From NCBI RefSeq assembly GCF_012926525.1, contig NZ_JABBNI010000036.1, positions 124,001 through 188,000 on the forward strand: a stretch of DNA of 64,000 nt, in the 5' to 3' direction. Shown in pieces: positions 46,141 to 54,799 of this stretch. Each line of letters starts with the position of its first letter. Position 1 is the first letter of the stretch. Both the position numbers and the translations under genes were made by a program. The notes under the pieces were generated by a model that searched no databases, had not been told where the DNA came from, and was given only the letters and a program-made list of their open reading frames with translations. This DNA comes from Clostridium muellerianum (GTDB taxonomy: Bacteria; Bacillota; Clostridia; Clostridiales; Clostridiaceae).

Positions 46141-46812
46141 ATGGATACATTTAAAGTTCTTGAGATTAAGCAAAGTGTTTTTGAGAATAATCATCAACAA
46201 GCAAATTTACTTAGGGAAGAATTGAAAAAAAACAAGACCTTTTTATTGAACTTAATGTCATCACCAGGTTCGGGTAAAACAACCACTGTTTTAAGAACCA
46301 TTGAAGCTTTGAAAGATGAAATGAGAATTGGCGTTTTAGAAGCAGATATTGACTCGGATGTGGATGCCCATACTGTCCTTAAGACCGGTGCTAAAGTAAT
46401 CCAACTGCACACAGGTGGAATGTGTCATCTTGATGCGGATATGACAAAACAAGGTTTAGAGGGACTGGGAACAGAAGATGTTGATTTCGTCATCTTAGAA
46501 AATGTAGGAAACTTGGTTTGTCCAGCAGAATTTGACACTGGTGCATCAAAAAATGCCATGATTTTAAGTGTACCAGAAGGAGATGACAAACCTTTAAAAT
46601 ATCCTTTAATGTTTTCTATTGTTGATGTTTTATTAATTAACAAGATTGATGCCATAGGTGTTTTTGACTTTGATATTGAGGCAGTTAAACAGCGTGTAAA
46701 AAAGTTGAACCCCAATATTAAGGTTATTCCAATCGCTGCAAAAACTGGACAAGGAATAGATGAGTGGGTTGAGTGGATACGTAGTGAGGTTAAAAATTGG
46801 AATGAAAAATAG
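46141..46812 (+). CDS. hypB: Hydrogenase nickel-incorporation GTPase HypB
   Basis: The 223-residue GTPase has P-loop SSPGSGKTTTVLRTIEAL (about 40), GVLEADIDSDVDA, the metal/switch motif TGGMCHLDADM (Cys and His of the internal Ni/Zn site, about 97-103), NVGNLVCPAEFD and NKIDAIG, then a PIAAKTGQGIDEW end. The N-terminal CxxCGC nickel motif of some HypB proteins is absent. HypB drives nickel insertion into NiFe hydrogenase by GTP hydrolysis with HypA. AGGTGG precedes the ATG. The large oxidoreductase follows at 36 bp and HypA 156 bp after that. No NiFe hydrogenase gene is in the window. Confidence 0.96.
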   Translation: MDTFKVLEIKQSVFENNHQQANLLREELKKNKTFLLNLMSSPGSGKTTTVLRTIEALKDEMRIGVLEADIDSDVDAHTVLKTGAKVIQLHTGGMCHLDADMTKQGLEGLGTEDVDFVILENVGNLVCPAEFDTGASKNAMILSVPEGDDKPLKYPLMFSIVDVLLINKIDAIGVFDFDIEAVKQRVKKLNPNIKVIPIAAKTGQGIDEWVEWIRSEVKNWNEK

Positions 46813-46847
46813 TACCATAATTAAATTTTATTTGGGGAGGAATGAAT

Positions 46848-49547
46848 ATGGTAAAACCTAAAGTATTGGAACTTGCCAATAAGATTGCTAGTGGTATTAC
46901 TGGAGGGTTAATGAAGGTAACCCCAAAAGATCCAGAGTATAGAATTATAGAGCCAGTTGTTACGGATGAAATGGCAGAAGTAGCACTTTGCCTGGAGTTT
47001 CACAAACCTAAAAGCGTAGAGAAAGTTGCTGCGCTCTGTGGTAAACCTGTGGAGGAAGTAGAGAAAGTATTATTCCAATTGGCAGTTGATGGTGTTATTA
47101 AATTGGAACCAGAAAATGGTGTTAACAAATATTTTCTTGAGCTTTTTGTTCCTGGTGTTATGGAATACATGGTTGTTAACAAGGAAAATGTGGCTAAGTA
47201 TCCGGTAATTGCTGAGTGCTTTGAAGAATATACAAGAAAAGTAGGTGGAATGCTTGCAGGAAATGTTCCTCCAGGATTAGGGATAATGCGGGTTATTCCC
47301 ATTGAAAGCTCCATTGAGGGAGATACCAGAAAGGCTTCTTATGAAGAAATTGCAGACCTTCTAAATAAACATGATACTTTTTCAGTTACAGATTGTGCAT
47401 GTCGTGTAGTAAGAAGAACTATGGGTGAGGGATGTGGTCATACAATTGAAGAAATGTGTATTCAGCTTGGTCCAGCTGCTGACTTCTATATTCGTACAGG
47501 AAGAGGAAAACGAATTACTAGGGAAGAGGCTTTTGCTATTATTAAACAAGCGGAAAAGGAAGGGATGATACATCAGATACCTAATTCAAACGGTCCGGGA
47601 AAAACACTAGCCATTTGTAATTGCTGTGGATGTTCTTGCTTATCCTTAAGAAATGCAAACCTTTTTAGAAATCCTGACTTTGTTCGATCAAACTATGTGG
47701 CACAAGTGGATCGGGATAAATGCGTTGCTTGCGGTGAATGTGTGGAAAATTGTCAAGTTAATGCATTAACATTAGGACAAAATTTATGTACCAGCAAAAA
47801 AAACGTTATTCATCAAGAAAAAGAAACGCCATATGATACAGAGTGGGGACCAGACAAATGGAATAATGATTATAGACATAGAAAAGTTGTTGCTGAAAGC
47901 GGAACAAGTCCCTGTAAATCCCAGTGCCCAGCTCATATAGCTGTTCAAGGGTATGTAAAGATGGCAGCTCAAGGAAGGTATAGAGAAGCACTAGAGCTTA
48001 TTAAAAAAGAAAATCCATTTCCAGCAATCTGCGGACGTATTTGCCCAAGAAATTGTGAAGCTGCATGTACAAGATCAGGCGTAGATGAACCCATCGCTGT
48101 TGATGATATTAAAAAATTCATTGCAGATCAGGATTTAAATTCTCATCAACGGTTTGTACCTGAAAAGAAAGCACAAAGACCAGAAAAAATTGCTGTAATA
48201 GGTGCAGGTCCTGCGGGACTTTCTTGTGCTTATTTTCTAGCTGTTGATGGATATCAGGTAACGGTATTTGAAAAGCAAAAAGTGCTTGGTGGAATGTTAG
48301 CACTTGGAATTCCATCCTTTAGATTAGGAAAGGAAATAGTAAATTCCGAAATTGAAGTTTTAAAAGAATTAGGAGTTGAATTTAAAACAGGCATTGAGAT
48401 TGGTAAGGATGTTACCTTTCATGGACTTAGAAGACTTGGCTATAAAGCATTTTATGTAGCAATTGGTGCTCAAGCCGGTAAAAAGCTGGGGTTAGAGCAT
48501 GAAGAAGCTGAAGGTGTAATCACTGGTGTAAACTTTTTACGTAAAGTAAATCTAGGTGAAGATTTAAAAATGGAAGGGAAAGTTATTGTCATTGGTGGAG
48601 GGAATGTGGCTATTGATGTGGCTAGAACTGCTGAGAGAATTGGTGCTTCGCAAATAGATATGTACTGTTTGGAAAATCGAGAAGAAATGCCTGCCCTTGA
48701 AGAAGAAATTGATGAAGCTTTGCTAGAGGGCATTACAATAAACAATTCATGGGGTCCAAAGAGAGTGCTTCAAGAAAATGGACGTGTTGTGGGCGTAGAA
48801 TTCAAAAAATGTCTTTCTGTCTTCGATGAAAGTGGAAAGTTTAGTCCTAAGTTCCATGAAAATGAAACTAAGATTGTTAAGGCAAACAATGTTCTGATTT
48901 CAGTAGGACAGGGAATTGATATGGGGGGATTATTAAAAGACTCAAAAATGGAATTAAATCCAAATAAAACAGTAAAAGCTGACCCACTTACTTTTCAGAC
49001 AGGAGAGATAGATGTATTCGCTGGTGGAGATGTGGTAACAGGTCCTAAATTTGCTATTGATGCCATTGCTTTAGGCAAACAAGGTGCTATTTCAATTCAT
49101 CGTTACGTTCATGGGGACAATTTGACAATAAGCCGTGAGAGGGAATACCATCCTCTTGATAAAGAAAATTTAAACCTTGATGGTTATGATCGTCTACCTA
49201 GACAAAGGGCACTTCATGTGGATGGAAACAAATCAAAACAAAGCTTTAAGGATTTGCGTTCTACATTTACAGAAGAACAAGTAAAGAAAGAAACAGAGCG
49301 CTGCCTTGGTTGTGGAGCTGTAGTTGTTGATGACTACCAATGTGTAGGCTGCGGAGTTTGTACTACAAAGTGTAAATTTGACGCAATTTCATTGGTAAGA
49401 AAATATGATAGTTCTGGTGTAGAATTGAAGGAAATGAAATCCAATATTATTAAATATGCCATCAAACGTAAGGGGAGAATTGCAGTGAAAAAGGTAAAAA
49501 AGTCCTTCAAATCGGTTTTCTCCAAAGAAAAAGGTAGAACAGAATAA
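46848..49547 (+). CDS. Large FAD/NAD(P) oxidoreductase with multiple Fe-S sites (GltD-like core)
   Basis: The 899-residue protein has an N-terminal winged-helix-like part (VEKVAALCGKPVEEVEKVLF) and Cys clusters DCACRVVRRTMGEGCGH (about 185) and CNCCGCSC (about 255). A ferredoxin site is CVACGECVENC (about 285). The GltD-type Cys helix domain has CGRICPRNCEAACTR (about 390). FAD motif AVIGAGPAGLSCAYFLA is near 447 and NAD(P) motif VIVIGGGNVAIDVARTAERI near 583. A C-terminal ferredoxin pair contains CVGCGVCTTKCKFD (about 835). It should pass electrons between NAD(P)H and ferredoxin or a partner. ATG 46848 follows GGGGAGGA by 6 bases. Lying between hypB and hypA suggests hydrogen or nickel metabolism; the substrate is unknown. 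Confidence 0.88.
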   Translation: MVKPKVLELANKIASGITGGLMKVTPKDPEYRIIEPVVTDEMAEVALCLEFHKPKSVEKVAALCGKPVEEVEKVLFQLAVDGVIKLEPENGVNKYFLELFVPGVMEYMVVNKENVAKYPVIAECFEEYTRKVGGMLAGNVPPGLGIMRVIPIESSIEGDTRKASYEEIADLLNKHDTFSVTDCACRVVRRTMGEGCGHTIEEMCIQLGPAADFYIRTGRGKRITREEAFAIIKQAEKEGMIHQIPNSNGPGKTLAICNCCGCSCLSLRNANLFRNPDFVRSNYVAQVDRDKCVACGECVENCQVNALTLGQNLCTSKKNVIHQEKETPYDTEWGPDKWNNDYRHRKVVAESGTSPCKSQCPAHIAVQGYVKMAAQGRYREALELIKKENPFPAICGRICPRNCEAACTRSGVDEPIAVDDIKKFIADQDLNSHQRFVPEKKAQRPEKIAVIGAGPAGLSCAYFLAVDGYQVTVFEKQKVLGGMLALGIPSFRLGKEIVNSEIEVLKELGVEFKTGIEIGKDVTFHGLRRLGYKAFYVAIGAQAGKKLGLEHEEAEGVITGVNFLRKVNLGEDLKMEGKVIVIGGGNVAIDVARTAERIGASQIDMYCLENREEMPALEEEIDEALLEGITINNSWGPKRVLQENGRVVGVEFKKCLSVFDESGKFSPKFHENETKIVKANNVLISVGQGIDMGGLLKDSKMELNPNKTVKADPLTFQTGEIDVFAGGDVVTGPKFAIDAIALGKQGAISIHRYVHGDNLTISREREYHPLDKENLNLDGYDRLPRQRALHVDGNKSKQSFKDLRSTFTEEQVKKETERCLGCGAVVVDDYQCVGCGVCTTKCKFDAISLVRKYDSSGVELKEMKSNIIKYAIKRKGRIAVKKVKKSFKSVFSKEKGRTE

Positions 49548-49702
49548 TTAACATATTATATGAAGAAAAAGATGAGGGAGAGCAGGTTCTCCCCTTCTTT
49601 ATCCGATGACTATCCTTACTTTTTCAAGTTGGAGTAAAGAGCGGCTACGTTACTGGATAATCATAAGAAATCTGTTTACATTAATAAGGGAGGTGAGTTC
49701 TT

Positions 49703-50044
49703 TTGCATGAATTGGGAGTTTTAATTGAAGTCATTGAAACTGTTGAAAATTTCGCAAGAAAAAATGCATTATCAAAAATAGATACATTGGTTCTCCAAAT
49801 TGGTGAGCTCTCATCCATGATTCCCAGATATATTGAAGTTTGCTATCCAGCTGCAGTACATGATACCTTATTGAAAGATGCAAAATTAAAAATTGAGATA
49901 TTACCAGGCAATGCTATTTGCAAAAAGTGTAACAAAGTTTTTAATCTCATTGCCAATAATAATACATGTCCAAATTGCAAAAGCAGACACTGGGAGTTAT
50001 TATGCGGGAAAGAGTTTGTGATTAAGGAAATCATTGCTTACTGA
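49703..50044 (+). CDS. hypA: Hydrogenase nickel metallochaperone HypA
   Basis: The 113-residue protein has the HypA plan. The nickel ligand His 2 (M-H-E-L) fixes the start at TTG 49703, ahead of which lies AGGGAGGTGAG. The middle has LQIGELSSMIPRYIEVCYPA, and a zinc site follows with CKKC and CPNC separated by about 20 residues. HypA hands nickel to the hydrogenase large subunit together with HypB. An imperfect GGGAGA/TCTCCC hairpin lies upstream at about 49574. It completes the hypB-oxidoreductase-hypA set, and the palindromic repeat begins 22 bp after its stop. Confidence 0.94.
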   Translation: MHELGVLIEVIETVENFARKNALSKIDTLVLQIGELSSMIPRYIEVCYPAAVHDTLLKDAKLKIEILPGNAICKKCNKVFNLIANNNTCPNCKSRHWELLCGKEFVIKEIIAY

Positions 50045-50065
50045 AATTATTTGTTTTACAATATA

Positions 50066-50224
50066 AGGTATATGAAAGAAAATAACAAGTCAAAGATGTT
50101 AGTATATTTTGCGATGGACAAGGAAACAGGTTCCGCTGATAGTTGTTCTATCAAAGGGTTCTGTTGACGCAGTATGACGCAAAATATACTAACATACTGA
50201 CTTGTTATTTTTTTGAATATGCCT
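50066..50224 (-). repeat. 159-bp palindromic repeat, inverted copy
   Basis: This is the same element as at 43905 in reverse direction, with matching centre (hairpin GATAGTTGTTCTATC) and high identity. One end reads AGGTATAT instead of AGGCATAT. Its far end supplies the stop codon of the remnant frame at 50223. Confidence 0.88.
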
Positions 50225-50432
50225 AAAGTCCAAGAACATGAGTTTTATTACTAGGAAATTCCGTTGAGAAATTTAAGTTTTTTAAAATATCATTATTAAA
50301 GCCAAGCCCAGTATATTTAATTTTAATTGAACAATTGTCATCCTTTTGTTCTGGTTGAATATAGATATCACAGCTAGTTATGTAATTTGAATTTTTGTGG
50401 TATACTTTACTAAGCCTAGAATATAGTGTAAA
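50223..50432 (-). pseudogene. C-terminal remnant of an unknown protein
   Basis: About 69 codons without a start read SNYITSCDIYIQPEQKDDNC and then YTGLGFNNDILKNLNFSTEF. It ends exactly at the inner edge of the palindromic repeat. It looks like coding DNA but I recognise no family. Confidence 0.4.
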
Positions 50433-50482
50433 TCAAAATATGAAAAATTTTGCACCACGATTAGAATAGAGGAGATAAAGAA

Positions 50483-50773
50483 ATGGGAAACATATTGAAG
50501 TATTCAAAAAAACAGTTAGAGAAAACACTAAAAGATTTTATAAAGAAAGAAAATGTAGAGTCTAATGATATATCCGAATGGATAAGAATCATAAATGATT
50601 TTATATATGAATTTGAATTAAAATCTGAAGTGAATGAAGAGGATAAACTTTCTATAACAACTAACAAGGAAGAGCAGGCTGTAATTGAAAAAATGATGTT
50701 TGCGCTTGAAGGTTCAAAAGTTTCTTTGAATTATATTTTTGATGGTAATATTACTTATATAGAAGAAGTATAA
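50483..50773 (+). CDS. Small charged protein, unknown
   Basis: The 96-residue protein is rich in Lys/Glu with no membrane segment. The first half is helical (ILKYSKKQLEKTLKDFIKKE), the second has alternating strands and a helix (KEEQAVIEKMMFALEGSKVS, then LNYIFDGNITYIEEV). GAGGAGATAAAG lies before the ATG, and a good terminator follows at 50838. I recognise no family. It lies between the repeat and the two-component operon but appears to be its own unit. Confidence 0.6.
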   Translation: MGNILKYSKKQLEKTLKDFIKKENVESNDISEWIRIINDFIYEFELKSEVNEEDKLSITTNKEEQAVIEKMMFALEGSKVSLNYIFDGNITYIEEV

Positions 50774-50837
50774 AAATATATAAATAAGAAAAAATTCAAA
50801 GATATTATAAGTTCATATAAAAATAAGAGTAAGTATT

Positions 50838-50866
50838 TAGAGCAATGTGATAGCTGCTCTTTTTTC
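50838..50866 (+). terminator. Terminator after the small charged gene
   Basis: GAGCA pairs with TGCTC around ATGTGATAGC, followed by T6. Confidence 0.75.
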
Positions 50867-51058
50867 ATGTTCCAAATTAAAAAAATAGGAATAAGATGTT
50901 ATGAGCAAAAATTATCTATGTTGTTAGAAATTTAAATACAACGTTGCAAGTATTTTGCAATAGGGGGGGTATAGATGGTAGCGATGGGATAAAATTTTAA
51001 AGCTGTAAATATAGCATTGACAAACTTAAAATTAACTATACTAAAATAAAAGTATTAG

Positions 51059-51090
51059 TTTAAATTCAGTTTAAAATAAAATGCTATAAT
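51059..51090 (+). promoter_or_regulatory. Response-regulator box and promoter of the two-component operon
   Basis: The direct repeat TTTAAATTCAGTTTAAA (51059-51075, TTTAAA units 11 bp apart) stands 9 bp before a perfect TATAAT (51085-51090). The identical box at identical spacing precedes the MATE gene. Confidence 0.85.
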
Positions 51091-51110
51091 AAATTTACGA
51101 GGTGTTTGTT

Positions 51111-51794
51111 ATGAGTAAAATATTAATAGCAGATGATGATAAAAATATAAATATGTTAATACAATCCCTACTTAAAAATGAGAATTATGAAGTAGTAACT
51201 GCCTTTGATGGTGAAGAAGCTTTAAATAAATTAAATAGCGAAAAAGTGGACATGGTTATTACAGATGTTATGATGCCTAATATAGATGGATGGGAACTTT
51301 GCAGGGAAATTAGATCATTTAGCAATATGCCTATTTTAATGTTAACTGTTTTAGGGGAAACAAGTCAGAAGGTAAAAGGGTTTGGAATTGGTGCTGATGA
51401 CTATTTGACTAAACCTTTTGAGCCAATGGAACTTGTAGTTAGGGTAAGGGCACTTTTAAAGAGGTATCATATAAATGAATCTCAATTAATAAGTATTGGT
51501 AATTTGATTATTGATAAAAATCGTTTTATTGTTCAAATAGGTACAGAAAATATTACGCTTCCATTAAAGGAGTTTGAACTGCTATTTACCTTTGCAAGTA
51601 CTCCTGGTAAGACATTTTCTAGAGATTCGTTAATAGAAAATATTTGGGGATATGATTTTGATGGGAATGAAAGAACCTTAGATGTGCATGTTGGAAGACT
51701 TCGGGATAAATTTACTGAAAATACTTCTGGAATAAAAATAACAACTATAAGAGGATTGGGTTATAGATTGGAGGAAGTAAATGGTGAAGATTGA
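51111..51794 (+). CDS. OmpR-family response regulator
   Basis: The 227-residue protein has a receiver domain with acidic residues in LIADDDKNIN, phospho-acceptor Asp in MVITDVMMPNIDGWEL (about 52) and the Lys of LTKPFEP. A winged helix follows with LDVHVGRLRDKFTE and an RGLGYRLE end. The start at 51111 follows GAGGTG. It overlaps the kinase gene by 14 bp. A TTTAAA direct repeat in its own promoter is the probable binding site, so it is likely autoregulated and also controls the MATE gene at 53083. Confidence 0.96.
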   Translation: MSKILIADDDKNINMLIQSLLKNENYEVVTAFDGEEALNKLNSEKVDMVITDVMMPNIDGWELCREIRSFSNMPILMLTVLGETSQKVKGFGIGADDYLTKPFEPMELVVRVRALLKRYHINESQLISIGNLIIDKNRFIVQIGTENITLPLKEFELLFTFASTPGKTFSRDSLIENIWGYDFDGNERTLDVHVGRLRDKFTENTSGIKITTIRGLGYRLEEVNGED

Positions 51795-52833
51795 TAATGG
51801 TAGATTATCACATCATGTTAAAAATGTAATTGGGATGGTCATATCAATTGTTGTTGCATTTTTTGTAGTATATAAGGTTTTTAATATTAATGTTAATTTT
51901 TACATTATGGTATTAAATACAATAAGCTGTTTTTTAGGAATTTTAATATATTTAGCAGGTGCTTTTATTATTTATAAACATGATGGACATTCAAAGGATA
52001 ATTTTAAAATTGTGTTTAATGCAATAGATAAAATATCTAATGGAGATTTTGGTGCTTTTATAGAAAGTGATAAGTATAAACATGATCCTCACAATGATTT
52101 AATGAAGGAATTAGCTGTAAAAGTAAATAATATGGCAGATAAGTTAGGCAATATGGAAATGATGCGTCAGGATTTTGTTTCCAATGTATCTCATGAGATA
52201 CAATCTCCACTTACTTCTATACAGGGTTTTGCTGTATTATTACAAAATGAAAATTTATCACCTGAAGAAAAAAAATCTTATTTAGGAATTATTGAAATGG
52301 AGACTAAAAGATTATCCAAGCTAAGTGATAATTTACTAAAGTTATCTGCACTAGACTGTGGAACTAAGGAACTGCAAATTAAGACCTATGACTTAAGTAA
52401 ACAGCTAAGAAATATTATTTTATCCTTAGAGCCCCAATGGTCAGAGAAGAATATTGAGTTTGAAATAGAATGTCCTCATATTAATATAAATGCTGATGAA
52501 GAACTTATGAGTGAGGTTTGGATTAATTTATTAAGTAATGGAATTAAGTTTACACCTTATGAAAGCAAAATGTATGTATCAATTAAAAGTGATGTTGCAA
52601 GTATTGAGGTAATAATTAAGGATAGTGGCATTGGTATAAGAGAAGAAGAGCAAAAATCTATATTTGAGCGTTTTTATATGGTGGATAAATCGAGAAAAAG
52701 GGAACTAGGTGGAAATGGATTGGGACTTGCTATTACTAAAAAAATAGTTGATCTTCATAAAGGAAATATTAGGGTTGAAAGTGAGATAAATAAAGGAGCA
52801 TCATTTATTGTATCACTTCCTAAAGAAAATTAA
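51781..52833 (+). CDS. Sensor histidine kinase (intramembrane-sensing type)
   Basis: The 350-residue kinase has two membrane helices at about 14-34 and 40-64 (GMVISIVVAFFVVYKVF, then SCFLGILIYLAGAFIIY) with almost no outside loop. A linker leads to HisKA with NVSHEIQSPLTSIQG (His about 139). The HATPase has NLLSNGIKF, DSGIGIREEE and GNGLGLAITKKIV. Such short-loop kinases often sense envelope damage or antimicrobials together with a transporter. The MATE gene downstream fits that pattern. It is translationally coupled to the response regulator. Confidence 0.95.
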   Translation: MVKIDNGRLSHHVKNVIGMVISIVVAFFVVYKVFNINVNFYIMVLNTISCFLGILIYLAGAFIIYKHDGHSKDNFKIVFNAIDKISNGDFGAFIESDKYKHDPHNDLMKELAVKVNNMADKLGNMEMMRQDFVSNVSHEIQSPLTSIQGFAVLLQNENLSPEEKKSYLGIIEMETKRLSKLSDNLLKLSALDCGTKELQIKTYDLSKQLRNIILSLEPQWSEKNIEFEIECPHININADEELMSEVWINLLSNGIKFTPYESKMYVSIKSDVASIEVIIKDSGIGIREEEQKSIFERFYMVDKSRKRELGGNGLGLAITKKIVDLHKGNIRVESEINKGASFIVSLPKEN

Positions 52834-52862
52834 GTTGGAACTATAGATATCCAACTTAATTT
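52831..52862 (+). terminator. Terminator starting at the kinase stop codon
   Basis: TAAGTTGGA pairs with TCCAACTTA around an 10-base loop and is followed by a T-rich tail. The stop codon is part of the stem. A second hairpin (AAAACTGC/GCAGTTTT) lies at 52931-52966. Confidence 0.8.
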
Positions 52863-53000
52863 TGTTATAAAATCAAATTTTAGCATTTGTATAAAAAAAT
52901 GTAAGATTTCATTATGATTTTGTATATCTAAAAACTGCGTTATAGCTTGCATATAATGCAGTTTTTATTTTGCAGTTTTTATGAAAATTTACCAGTGTAA

Positions 53001-53032
53001 TTTAAATTCAGTTTAAATTAGGGTTGTAGAAT
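53001..53032 (+). promoter_or_regulatory. Response-regulator box and promoter of the MATE gene
   Basis: TTTAAATTCAGTTTAAA (53001-53017) is identical to the box before the two-component operon. TAGAAT (53027-53032) follows at the same 9-bp distance. Confidence 0.85.
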
Positions 53033-53082
53033 AATTTTGTAGAAAGGAATTCAATAATTACTACAAAACAGGAGGAATATTC

Positions 53083-54468
53083 ATGAAAACAAATAGTAAG
53101 AGTATAAAACTTATGAGTGAGGAAAAGGTATCTAAAGCATTATTGATGCTTAGTATACCAATTATTATAGGAATGCTTGTAAATGCTTCATATAATGTAA
53201 TAGATGCATATTTTATTGGGGCATTAGGAATAAGTCAAATAGGTGCTATATCTATTACGTTTCCTCTTACCCAGGGGATTAATGGATTAGGTATAGGAAT
53301 TGGGGCCGGTGCTGGATCATATATTTCACGTCTTTTAGGAAAGAAGGATATTGAAAAGGCTAATAGAACCGCATCTACAGCAGTGTTTAGCAGTATAATA
53401 ACAGGAATAATTGTTACTGTTTTTACAATTATATTTTTGGATAAAGTGTTATTGGCATTAGGTGCTACAAAAACTATTATGCCCTTTGCAAAAGAATATG
53501 GAATGACTTGTATATCTTTTTGCATACTACCTCTTTTTAATGTAACCATGAATAATATAATGGTAGCTCAAGGAGAGGGCAAGATATCCATGGCAGCAAT
53601 GATAATTGGAGCAATTGTAAATACAATATTGGCCCCAGTGTTAATTTTTAAATTAAATTTAGGAATAAAAGGAGCTGCAATGGCTACAGTAATTGCACAG
53701 GCAATAACTTCAAGTTTTTATATTTGGTATATAACTTCAAAATCCTATTTAAAAATATCTATCCACAATATAAGTTTTAAAAAGGATATATGTGTAGAAA
53801 TATTAAAGGTTGGAATTCCAACAGTATTATTTAATTCATTATCAAGTGTTTCAATAGGATTAATAAATTTAAAAGCTAGTACTTACGGAACTTGTGAGGT
53901 GGCGGCCATGGGAATTGTAACTCGTGTATTTGCAATTGCAACCTATATAGTGTTTGGCTATTCAAAAGGACTTCAGCCAATTGCAGGATATAATTATGGT
54001 GCAAAAAACTTTAACCGATTAAAAGAAATAATGAAGGTATCTATAATTCAAACAACAGTATTTTGCATTATTGCGGCAATTTTAATGTCTGTAGGTTCTA
54101 ATGAAATAATGTCAATATTCAGCAGTGATAATTCAGTAAAAGCTACAGGAAGTATGGTACTTAGGGTTAATAGTATTGCATTTATAACCTTTGGCATTCA
54201 AATGGTATATGCAACATTTTTCTTAGCTTTTGGTAAGGGCAGAGAAGGTGGAATCCTTAGTATTTGCAGACAGGGAATTATGTTTATACCTGTAATATTG
54301 ATTTTACCAAATATAATTGGATTTAATGGAGTTATATATTCACAAGCTATTGCAGATTTATTAACTACTATATTAACAGTAATTTTAGCAGTAGGGTTGG
54401 TTAAAAAAATAGAAGTTAATCAGCATGAAGAAAATGTAAAACATGATGTTAGATTAAGTATTGAATAA
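53083..54468 (+). CDS. MATE family efflux transporter
   Basis: The 461-residue protein has the MATE fold with twelve membrane helices: LLMLSIPIIIGMLVNASYNV at the start, GINGLGIGIGAGAGSYISRL, then EILKVGIPTVLFNSLSSVSI opening the second half and GYSKGLQPIAGYNYGAKNFN. AGGAGG precedes the ATG. Its promoter has the same 17-bp direct repeat as the two-component operon just upstream, so expression is predicted to be under that system. It probably exports a cationic drug. A 167-bp piece of this gene is duplicated at 59343. It ends beside the first small-RNA cassette. Confidence 0.95.
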   Translation: MKTNSKSIKLMSEEKVSKALLMLSIPIIIGMLVNASYNVIDAYFIGALGISQIGAISITFPLTQGINGLGIGIGAGAGSYISRLLGKKDIEKANRTASTAVFSSIITGIIVTVFTIIFLDKVLLALGATKTIMPFAKEYGMTCISFCILPLFNVTMNNIMVAQGEGKISMAAMIIGAIVNTILAPVLIFKLNLGIKGAAMATVIAQAITSSFYIWYITSKSYLKISIHNISFKKDICVEILKVGIPTVLFNSLSSVSIGLINLKASTYGTCEVAAMGIVTRVFAIATYIVFGYSKGLQPIAGYNYGAKNFNRLKEIMKVSIIQTTVFCIIAAILMSVGSNEIMSIFSSDNSVKATGSMVLRVNSIAFITFGIQMVYATFFLAFGKGREGGILSICRQGIMFIPVILILPNIIGFNGVIYSQAIADLLTTILTVILAVGLVKKIEVNQHEENVKHDVRLSIE

Positions 54469-54520
54469 AGAAAAAAATTATATATGTTTATTTTTTATAA
54501 AAATTTGATATAATATAAAT

Positions 54521-54657
54521 AAGAAGAGCTTAGTGCGCTAACACTAAGCAGTCCTTAGAACGTTTTAAGTTTTAGGGCTATTGGATTGATTTATTTAAAT
54601 AAAAATATAATCAGATGAAAAAGCACAACTATTCTTGGTCGGATGGAGTGCTTTTTT
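54521..54657 (+). ncRNA. Candidate antisense (antitoxin-like) RNA, copy 1
   Basis: An extended -10 (TGATATAAT at 54506-54514) starts a predicted transcript of about 137 nt. It holds the perfect hairpin GCTTAGTG/CACTAAGC, a second hairpin (CCTTA/TAGGG) and a terminator AAAAGCAC/GTGCTTTT that ends in T6. The terminator overlaps the 3' end of the small leftward gene, so the two RNAs would pair over about 40 nt. The same structure recurs at 60768. Confidence 0.65.
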
Positions 54658-54799
54658 CATTTGTCTTAAAACTTAATTTAAAACATTTAATACCTATGTT
54701 AAGTTCAAATTCTAAAAGTTTAGATTTTGAATTTAAAGCTTTTGTTATAATTATTAATAAAACTAATAATATAATTAATAAAGCAAGTATCATATCCAA
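54629..54799 (-). CDS. Small membrane protein, toxin-like, copy 1
   Basis: The protein is 56 residues from TTG 54799 (54 from ATG 54793). It starts with a strong membrane helix, LALLIILLVLLIII, and has a Lys-rich tail ending KSTPSDQE. GGGGG lies five bases before TTG. The leftward promoter is an extended -10, TGGTATAAT (TATAAT at 54903-54908), giving a 5' UTR of about 100 nt with the hairpin GGTGG/CCACC. The last codons lie within the terminator shared with the opposing RNA. This is the layout of type I toxins (Fst, TxpA, BsrG). Toxicity is inference; the paralogue at 60869 keeps TTG-GAT-ATG, KSTPS and QE. Confidence 0.6.
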   Translation of the reverse strand: MDMILALLIILLVLLIIITKALNSKSKLLEFELNIGIKCFKLSFKTNEKSTPSDQE

